From Hydra vulgaris (Eukaryota; Cnidaria; Hydrozoa; Anthoathecata; Hydridae): 64,000 bases of DNA. Position 1 is the stretch's first letter, and each line of letters opens with the position of its first letter. Under the pieces are notes generated by a model. That model searched no databases. It had not been told where the DNA came from and saw nothing but the letters and a program-made list of their open reading frames with translations. The DNA is taken from the NCBI RefSeq assembly GCF_038396675.1, contig NC_088931.1:60642501-60706500 (forward strand). The letters run 5' to 3'. Shown piece by piece: positions 56,590 through 64,000 of the stretch. A program made the translations under genes and the position numbers.

Positions 56590-58140
56590 TTTATCACCGT
56601 TCGTAATATCCACGAGTAACCAAACAATTTTCAATAACCCGCTTTTTAGGGTCATCCACTCGTTCCGATAAATCTAAATAAACCTTTCTAGAGTCCAGCC
56701 CTTCTTCTGGTAGCATGTCTTCGAGCTCTTTTGCAGGTATTGGCGAAGCACATTGCATGAGTTTTTGACCAGTTTTTATCGGCAATGGGGGTCGTGCAAC
56801 ATAATTCGCAATGCCTTCTGGATTTATTTTATAGCCTTCCATTCCATCTGTAGTAATCAAGCACACAGTTTTTTCAAAACTTCCCCACTGAGTTTGTGCA
56901 TATTCATCACCAATTATTTGGTAATAAGCGTTTCCTACTCAGTCTAAAATCTTTCGCACATTAATATCCAGTTTTCTTTCGGTGTTTCCTATCCAAACTT
57001 AAAGGTTGTCATCGTCGCCTAACTACTCTTCTTAAAATTTGCTAAAGCTTGTTTGATCATCTAACCTATACTACAATCTACTAGTTGTTATAAACCCATA
57101 GCATCTGATACACCATTCCAAACTAATCCATTTATTGACTTTACCTTTTAGCGAAATACTTCACTAGTTTGTGCAGTTAGGATATCACAAAATAGTACAA
57201 ACTTGTCATTGTTATGTGTTTTAACAGCTGGTTTTCAAAGTTTTTCTTACCCCTTCAATACTAAACTCCGTATCTGCCCATGCGTTTGGTTGCCAATATT
57301 TTGTGGCAAGATTCCTTCTCGTCGGGGATAATTCACTTTTCTTTTCCGCCCAAAATCACCGCCAACCGAAATTTGCTCTCAGGCAAAATACAAACTTGAA
57401 GAGTACTTTGTTTTTTGCATAGACCTGATCCTGGTTGGCTTACCCAAATTCTTTAACCTCTGCGTACAGTTTGTGGTATGCTTATATTATAAGTTTTCTT
57501 TTTATCTACTATGAACGGCATAGGTACTTGATCAATGTTGATTCGACGGCTAGGTGTAAATCTGCCCCGTTTTGAACCGTATGATGATTTTTTGTTACCT
57601 GATTTTATAACGCCTTTGCAAAGATATGTATGAAAGTTTATCGACCTGGTTATTTCGCTGTATGCGTCTTAACTTGATTTTGTAAAGTTCAACCGTTTCA
57701 TTCGTGCACCAACAAACTTTTCATTCATCTTTTTGAAAACATGTTTAAATCTAGTACTGGGTCTGTTCTTCTTATTAATCTTTTATGTACTAAAACGCAA
57801 CATCAATTATAAAACGGCAGTTTTTTTTTCCATTTCGTGATTAAAGATTTGTCAAGACCATATTTAAACACTGCATCGTTATCAAACTTTGAGTGATCAC
57901 ACTCCGTGATTCGCTCAAAGATATCTTTTTAAAAGCACTTTGCATTTAACATGATTAGCGTACAATCGCTGTCTGTCTGCACCACAGCAACCCTTTCTTT
58001 TTGTTCTTCTCGTCATCATTTTTTTTAGGTTTGTATATTTGTAAAGAGTTTAAAATTTTTTCGTTTGCAAAATTCACTTCAGTCTCCGAGTCATTCACAC
58101 TATTGAGTCGGAAAAAGTTAGTATTACTTTTTGAATCAAT
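56590..58140 (-). pseudogene. Pogo/CENP-B-like DDE transposase relic
   Basis: Minus strand, N to C: NSVNDSETEVNFANEKIL (about 58100), FDNDAVFKYGLDKSLITKWK (57890-57830), RFTPSRRINIDQVPMPFIVD then KKKTYNIS (57570-57490; family: NVDQxPMPFxxDxxxTY, first catalytic D), RIWVSQPGSGLCKKQSTLQV (57450-57400), CILPESKFRLAVI.GGKEK, IIPDEKESCHKILAT, then scattered pieces. The C-terminal block is FEKTVCLITTDGMEGYKINP then EGIANY (56870-56800; family: FxKTGxLxTxDGSxDxxIxPEG). The last 90 codons (56866-56594) stay open. Middle catalytic acidic blocks could not be read. Many stops; inactive. TIRs were not found; the MITE-like array at 58201 lies beyond its 5' end. Confidence 0.75.
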
Positions 58141-58200
58141 TCTAGTGTTGTGACCAAAACTAAAAATCGTAACTAACTAAACTAAAAAAAACGTAACTAA

Positions 58201-58411
58201 AACTAGTCGACTAACTTTATAGTTAATTAAAATTAGTCGACTAATTTTTTAGTTAACTAAAATTAGTCGACTAACTTTTTAGTTAATTAAAATTAGTCGA
58301 CTAACTTTTTAGTCAACTAAAATTAGTCGACTAACTTTTTAGTCTAACTAAAAATAGTTGACTAACTTTTTAGTTAGTTCAAATAAGTCGACTAAATTTT
58401 TAGTCTCAATA
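58201..58411. repeat. 30-bp minisatellite centred on TTAGTCGACTAA, 7 copies
   Basis: Seven units AATTAGTCGACTAACTTTTT+AGTTAACTAA. Each contains the palindrome TTAGTCGACTAA and a smaller TTAACTAA/TTAGTTAA pair, so the array is self-complementary at several registers. It begins right after AGTGTTGTGACCAAAACTAA (58144-), a hAT-like terminus, suggesting a satellite inside a MITE. Confidence 0.93.
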
Positions 58412-58419
58412 ATAATAGC

Positions 58420-58872
58420 ATGGGTGCCAATAGCCTTTACGCCGCCTGGGACAATAAACCAGGTCGGCGCCCCTATTTCTCAAAATTTCTCTATATTTTC
58501 AGTGAAAGACTTTTTTATTTTTTATTTTTAGATACCTACTTTTTCTTTGGCTCCCCTTGGACATTTGCTGCCTTGGACAAATTGTCCTATTCGCCAAACT
58601 TGTCCCTTTAATAATTTATTTTATATATTAATAATATATAAAATATATTAATAATATAATAATAAATATAAAATATAATTGATTTATATAATATGGTTAT
58701 TAATAACTATGTTATATAAATTAATTACATTATATATACAATTATTATATTATTAATATATTTTTAGATAAATAAAAAGTCGACTAGTATTTAGGGCCGC
58801 CGAGAGGAGGGGAGGGAGAGAAAGACACAGTTTGTCACAGGAGGCAGATGTCCAAGGGGCGCCAAAGAAAAA
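58420..58872. mobile_element. MITE-like unit with inverted ends
   Basis: TTTCTTTGGCTCCCCTTGGA+CATTTGCTGCC (58541-58571) is repeated inverted at about 58840-58872 (rc: TTTCTTTGGCGCCCCTTGGA+CATCTGCCTCC). GC-rich words GCCGCCTGGGACAATAAACC and GGTCGGCGCCCC (58440-58474) and GGGCCGCCGAGAGGAGGGGA (58794-) flank or nest with it. The centre is TATA-rich (58600-58760). Boundaries are uncertain. Confidence 0.6.
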
Positions 58873-59582
58873 TAATTTTTGAAAAAATTCTGATAGAAAC
58901 AACATCATGAACTTTAATTAGAATTATATCAGAATTTTCGAAAAAAGCTGTGTGAGCTACAGAGGTGGTTACAACCATTTTAAAAATTAAATATCTTAAA
59001 AAATGCAATTTATTAAAAAACAAATTTTTTAAGTTGACTTAAAAATTATATTAACTCCTAATTATGACTATTATACAAAAATATTTTTTATAAATCTTTT
59101 AATGCGTTAGTTGCGAAGAGGTTAGATCTCCAAGTATTTATTCGTTCGTCTTTGCGAGTTGCTGTAAGTTACAATTTAAAGTTGTAATTTATTAGTAATT
59201 CTAATTTATTAGTAATAAGTAATTTACTAAAGCGCATGAATTTAAAGATTTTCTTTTCAGAGTTTTTAAAGTTTTTCAAATTATACTTAAGCTATATGTG
59301 AAACAAGTTTATAAATAAAAGATGGTGCAATATTTTCAAAAGTTGTGTTTTGTGCCGGAACTATATTTGGATTTTCATTATATAACACCTCTAATCATTT
59401 TTTGATGTAAGAACTCGTAAATTAGTTAGTTCTACATTCTTAAAACGCTAATATATTAGTAAAATTTAGACAAATAAAATTTTTTATTAAATTTATATTG
59501 TTTAATTAAATATCATGTTAAACTATTTACTTTTATTTATATTTTAAAAATTGAAAAAAATTAACTTATTATGTATTCGGTA
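58873..59582. other. Intergenic, no gene seen
   Basis: AT-rich with a short TTTATTAGTAAT duplication near 59180-59220. No coding frame. Confidence 0.5.
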
Positions 59583-60013
59583 TAGTGGCGGATTACTTAT
59601 TAGGTAAACAAAGCAGTTGCCTAAGGCCTGCTTAAAAAAGAGGCTCGTAATTTTAATCTGAAACAAATATATAAAATATACAAATATATACTGTATTAAA
59701 CTAAAAAGAAAAAAATAAATTAAATAGCATATATTAGTTAAATATTTTTGTTACTAATATTGTTTAATTTAAGTAATTTTATGATTTAATTTAAACAGAA
59801 AAAATAATTTATCAATCTAAAACTTACAAAATAAATTTGGTAGTGATATGCCTAAATTTATGGGCCGTAACATGACATTTTCGTGGAGAAGGGGGCAAAA
59901 CTACCAAAAAAAGCAAATAATAAAAAAAGTCCTTTGAAAAGACCCTCAGTTGTCATCAAATGAGGCCCTCGAAGTGTATCTGCCTAGGGCTTGAAATGCT
60001 TTAATTCGCCATT
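59583..60013. mobile_element. 431-bp MITE with AGTGGCGGATTA ends
   Basis: The left end TAGTGGCGGATTAC...GTTGCCTAAGGCC and, inverted, the right end CAATGGCGAATTAA...GCCCTAGGCAGA are imperfect TIRs of about 45 bp (ending 60013). The interior holds GGGCCGTAACATGACATTTT and GTCCTTTGAAAAGACC words. No ORF. Confidence 0.75.
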
Positions 60014-60381
60014 GATTTTGTATGAAATTATTTTTTATTAAAATATCAGCTGTTTTAACCAAGTTATTCTGCTAAAAAACCGATTGTTATTTAATTCAGT
60101 AAAAGAACATTTTGGGCAATAAATGTACAGACAAAACATTTTAATTGCCTATTGTTCACAAATTATATAAGGTTTTTGGTATTTCTAAAATTTAAAGGAA
60201 TTTCAATGAATGTCTTTAAATTGATTTGATTGTGATAACTTCATTAAATTTCTCAACGCAACAAGTTTTATGGAATGTCCTTAATGAAACCTCACTGTCA
60301 TGGTTTCCTGCTTTATACTAGATAAATAGTTCTTCTAAACAATATCTATAGATTTATTTTAAGAAATTAAATTATTAAATT

Positions 60382-61785
60382 ATGTCAAACAATAATACGT
60401 TTACTCCAAATCATAACGGTGGCGAAACCAGTTTAAGTTTTTCAGTCAGTCAAAAAGAAATTAAAATTGATACACAGTCCATTGAGGAAACTGCTAAAAT
60501 GACATACAAATATTACTCAATTGAGGAGGAAACATCAAAATGGGTTTGCAACGAATGTAATAATAGCAGATCTAAAAAGTACTTAAGTAAAACATCAAAA
60601 AGTATACTAGATTACCATCTTGAACATGATCACGAAATTATAACGCTGAAAAAGAAACGAAACGGTTTATCAAAAGAAAATAGCGATAAGATTGATAGAA
60701 GTCTTTTGATATTCATTATTGCCAGTTGTCTTCCATTTATGTTCGTAGAAAGTAATGCCTTTAAAGAGTTTGTTTTTTGCTAAAATCCAAAGTACAAAGA
60801 GCCTTGCCGAAAAAAGTTAAGATCTCTTTTAAAAGATTTATATCGAGAAAAAGTTGATCTTTTGAAGTCTAAATTATGTTCAATTAGAGTTTTATCTATT
60901 GCTACTGATGGGTGGACGTCCTTTCAAAACTATAGTTACATATCTGCAACCGCACATTTCATTTCTGACATAACCACTTTCATCAGCTTTTGTTTGGGAT
61001 TTGCATACCTTAATGGGCGACATGAAGCAGATAATTTTAAAGACGCTTTACTGAAAATTGTAGAAAAATTCAAGGTTGATGATAAAATAATGAGCGTAAT
61101 ATCCGACAACGCCAGTAATGTACGCAACTGTTTAAGTTCTTTAAAATTTAGTTTAAACATTCAACCAATAAGATGCATGGGGCATGCTTTGCAATTAGTA
61201 GTAAAAAATGTCATAATTTAGTTGAAGAAGGTGAAAACGATAGTTCATCTAAATTCTTTTTTATTGCAAAAACATTAACTAAGTGCAGAAAAATTGTTAC
61301 AACTTTCAATCATTCATCCCAACTTAATGATTTATTAGAAGAAAGCCAAATGCGACATGGTGTTGAAAAAAATACGCACTTCATTTGATTCAAGATGTGA
61401 CTCGTTAATGAACTCGTTGGCACTCCACGTTTCTCATGGCAGAAAGAATGCTTAAACTTCACTCCTCATAAAAGATATCTTTAATTCTAAAAAATAATAC
61501 AAAGATATAAGTAAAAATTTGCTCGACGTAGATGAAATAGTTAACTTAAAAGAAACGATAAAAGTATTAGCAAGCTTTAATCAAGTAAGTGTTTTACTTT
61601 CAGGCGATACTTATGCAACATGTTCTTTAATTATTTCAAATATAAAGTACCTTGAGAAGCAACTAAATAAGAAAAAAAGTAAAACCCCTCCTTTAACTAT
61701 GCTTTTAAAATTACATTTATTAGAATCTTTAAAAACTTACAAAGACTCATATAATTTAGAGAACAATTCGTTTTCATTTAAGTGA
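60382..61785 (+). pseudogene. hAT transposase relic with BED zinc finger
   Basis: ATG at 60382 opens a 133-codon frame with a BED-type finger: WVCNECNNSRSKKYLSKTSK then LDYHLEHDHE (C-x2-C...H-x3/4-H). After a stop at 60781, RSLLKDLYREKVDLLKSKLC leads to the RNase H-like core: IATDGWTSFQNYSYISATAH (first catalytic D), FAYLNGRHEADNFKDALLKI, then VISDNASNVRNCLSSL (second D) and IRCMGHALQLVVKNV. A stop and frameshifts follow, with KIRTSFDSRCDSLMNSL and YKDISKNLLDVDEIVNLKET. The frame ends near 61785 at a position before the family's alpha-helical domain end, catalytic E and dimerisation region. Closest in style to ZBED/Hermes-Activator hAT proteins. Only five or six disruptions, so decay is fairly recent, but no TIR pair was found. 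Confidence 0.85.
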
Positions 61786-63320
61786 AGGCTTAAATGAGCG
61801 CCAAAGAAACAAGTCCAAAAGCAAAAAAAAACAAATCTATTTTACATGAAAATATTTTTTTTAAATTATTGTAAAAAAGTTTTTTATTTATTTTCAGCCT
61901 GTGCGCAAAAATCCTCGCTACGCCAATGCATCTTTATATTATATTAAACAAAGTATAGGGCGAGTTTACTTGATCAACTTTTAGTAAATCTAAGACATCT
62001 CATGAGCGGTGCGTCAGATTTACAGAATCCTTTTACTATTAGAAAGATAATTTAACCTAAGACTGACGCTATAAACAATGCAACGAATTTGTCGAAAAAA
62101 TTTTTTCTTTGTTTTTTTAATTTATTCGTTTTTTAATTTAAAAGTTAAATATTTTAACGTAAATACGTAATTTTCTCGCTGTTTGAATAATAATTTGGTC
62201 TATGCTACGTAATAAAGTTAAAACAATAAGGATTGCTTTTATAGGCTACAAGTAAAAGAGCCTTTCATCAGAAATACCAGAAATTACGTGGATTATCTTA
62301 ATTTACCATTTAATCTTTTACAGCAGCTTTGTAGAGTTTTGTGCATGCGCATAAGAGATATTGCGTTTTTATGTATTTTTTGGACTCGAAAAAAATTGTT
62401 AACGCATTAACTTATGCATTCCAAAGTACTTTGTTCGTCGTAGAACTTTTTTCAAAGTTCGTAAAACGCTTTGTTATTTATTTGTTTACTGGTTTTAAAA
62501 AGATAAAAAATGGTGTAGTTTGTGTAAAAAATGGCCGGAATAGTCAGAGTATTTAAAAGAAAAGTAAAAAATAACGAAAAAAGTTATTCGATCGGGGCTA
62601 AAAGTTGTGATCATTCAAGTGAAAACGACTTTGATAAAAACATAAATGCTATCATATTTTAACGGAAACTAACGTGACATTGTTGTTAAACTTGCTCATA
62701 GAGGTGTGGTATTGAAAATAATAGTTTCAATTTTAAAAAAGAAGTTTTTTTTTATAGATATTTATTCCAAAAAATAAATAGTAATTTTTTGACATTAATG
62801 AATATATAAATAAAACTTATGATAATTTTTTTTCTAACAAAAAAACAAGTACTTAAAAATGATAGAACTTTTTTTTTAATTACTTGAAAAATAAAATGAA
62901 GCATTGCATTTTTCAAGTAATTAAAATGTAATAAACAATTTTCTGGTTTAATAAAAAAGTTAATAGAGGAATAGGACTTATTGATTACTCATTTATTATT
63001 TTTAAGTGTGCAGAAAAAGTAGTAATTAAAAACTAGTAAAAAGTAGTAGAATGCTAAATGTTTTTACTGCATTGTTTCTGTATTTCATGTTTTAGAATAT
63101 TTTTTACCATACTATATTTTGCTTTATTTTTTCGGTTATCATTCCTTTTTTTTTATGCGTGTATTTTTGGATTTTGGGGTGGTTATAAATTGTTAGGAGG
63201 GGTCGGTGTTTGAGGGAAAAAAGCGTAGATTGAATGGAAAGTAATTAATTGAAATCAAAGAGATTTCTGGTAAAAATTGGAGATTTACTCCACCCTTGCA
63301 ATAAGCCAGGGAAGAGTACT
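61786..63320. other. Intergenic, no gene seen
   Basis: AT-rich. ORF 62341-62556 has no domain. A minor inverted word (ATTACTTGAAAAATAAAATG ... GCATTTTTCAAGTAATTAAA, 62879-62927) forms a hairpin. Confidence 0.5.
62879..62927. repeat. Hairpin, about 14-bp arms
   Basis: AATTACTTGAAAAAT and ATTTTTCAAGTAATT are perfect complements separated by about 19 nt. Confidence 0.8.
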
Positions 63321-63324
63321 CATG

Positions 63325-63930
63325 ATGTGCGATTACACAGGTCAACAAGGTTTTCTGGTGCTGAGCAAACAATTTTTTTTTTGGATTGCATTTCACATTT
63401 TGATTTCAAATATGCAACTCATTTTTTACCATCACGTCAAGTTGTAAAGATATTTGGGTTCAGATCTTTAATATTTGGGGTAAAGTCAACCTGGTCTCAA
63501 AAAAAGCGTATTTTCATAGAGATTTTAGAAAACATAAAAAATTTTTGACAAAACAATTATTTGAAAAAATGCTAAAGACTCTTAAAAAAATGTTAACAAA
63601 ATGTTTTTCAGCAATAATACAAAAAATACTTGTTTTTATTACAAACAAATAACATCTTTAAAATCTCTATGAAAGTACGCTTCTTTTGAGACCCAGGTTG
63701 ACATACTTTTGAACAACTTTTTTTCCGACAATATTAGGGACTTTACCCCAAATTCTAAAGATTTGAACCCAAATATCTTTACAACTTGACGTGATGGTAA
63801 AAAATAAATTGCATATTTGAAATCAAAATAAGAAATTCTACATAAAAAAGAAATTGTTTTCTTGGCACCAGATAAAAATTCTGTTTTTGTTGACCTGTGT
63901 TATTATTGCACACTACCTATAGAACGCGGC
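63325..63930. repeat. Large imperfect inverted repeat, arms of about 210 and 270 bp
   Basis: The left arm (63325-63535) and right arm (63655-63930, inverted) share long blocks: CACAGGTCAACAA, TTGATTTCAAATATGCAA, TTTTTTACCATCACGTCAAG, TTGTAAAGATATTTGGGTTC, TTTGGGGTAAAGTC and TTTTCATAGAGATTTTA. The right arm has an extra piece of about 38 bp (near 63704-63742) just beyond GGGGTAAAGTC, absent on the left. The centre is about 120 bp. The ORF at 63249-63548 lies in the left arm and is not a gene by its content. Two inverted copies of one repeat or a foldback element would both fit. Confidence 0.88.
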
Positions 63931-64000
63931 ATATAAAAAAATAAAAATAAATTAGAAGGTAAATAAACGTACCAAATTTAATTTAATTGTCAAAATAGCG

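Overview
The window is a very AT-rich stretch of animal nuclear DNA. It is full of (TA)n microsatellites, minisatellites, MITEs and decayed transposons, and it holds only one host gene I recognise. The repertoire fits a cnidarian, most likely Hydra: BED and TTF hAT transposases, pogo- and Tc1-like elements, Penelope-like elements, CR1/jockey-type LINEs, SWIM-YqaJ genes, and a repeat tail (49.9-50.1 kb) that I associate with Hydra gene models. The species is an inference from composition and family content, since no search was run.

Host gene: 17183-18519 (+) carries three spliced exons of a fibroblast growth factor (FGF), with both introns at the positions usual for FGF genes. A hydrophobic leader ORF at 15620 is a possible first exon. 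A second candidate spliced gene of unknown function lies at about 30.4-31.06 kb (+).

Layout. 1-8 kb: degraded LTR-retrotransposon pol (+), a pogo-like element with TA-flanked TIRs (5161-6959), and a LINE 3' end (-). 8-15 kb: MITEs, a 357-bp foldback, a 40-bp minisatellite, a tRNA-like SINE candidate and long microsatellites. 15.6-18.5 kb: FGF. 19-26 kb: unclassified repeats, a LINE RT fragment, and two Penelope-like 3' ends with a GIY-YIG domain and a hammerhead-like core. 26.5-33.2 kb: a MITE, a RAG1/Transib-like transposase relic, the unknown spliced gene, and a SWIM + YqaJ exonuclease relic, all on +. 33.3-39.8 kb: two LINEs, the second with a 547-codon open RT. 42.1-45.75 kb: a transposon with about 130-bp TIRs carrying a six-exon gene (-); it is interrupted by a 932-bp pogo element and appears to sit inside a GC-rich palindromic repeat. 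48-58 kb: 283-bp and 42-bp tandem repeats, a hAT MITE nested in a TA tail, a Tc1 relic, a TTF-hAT relic with a ninefold 30-bp in-frame expansion, and a pogo/CENP-B-like DDE relic (-). 58-64 kb: a GTCGAC-centred minisatellite, MITEs, a BED-type hAT relic and a large imperfect inverted repeat.

Most coding-like material is therefore dead or dying transposon sequence in nested layers. The parts most worth follow-up are the FGF gene, the RAG1-like relic, and the long-TIR intron-bearing transposon whose family I cannot name.
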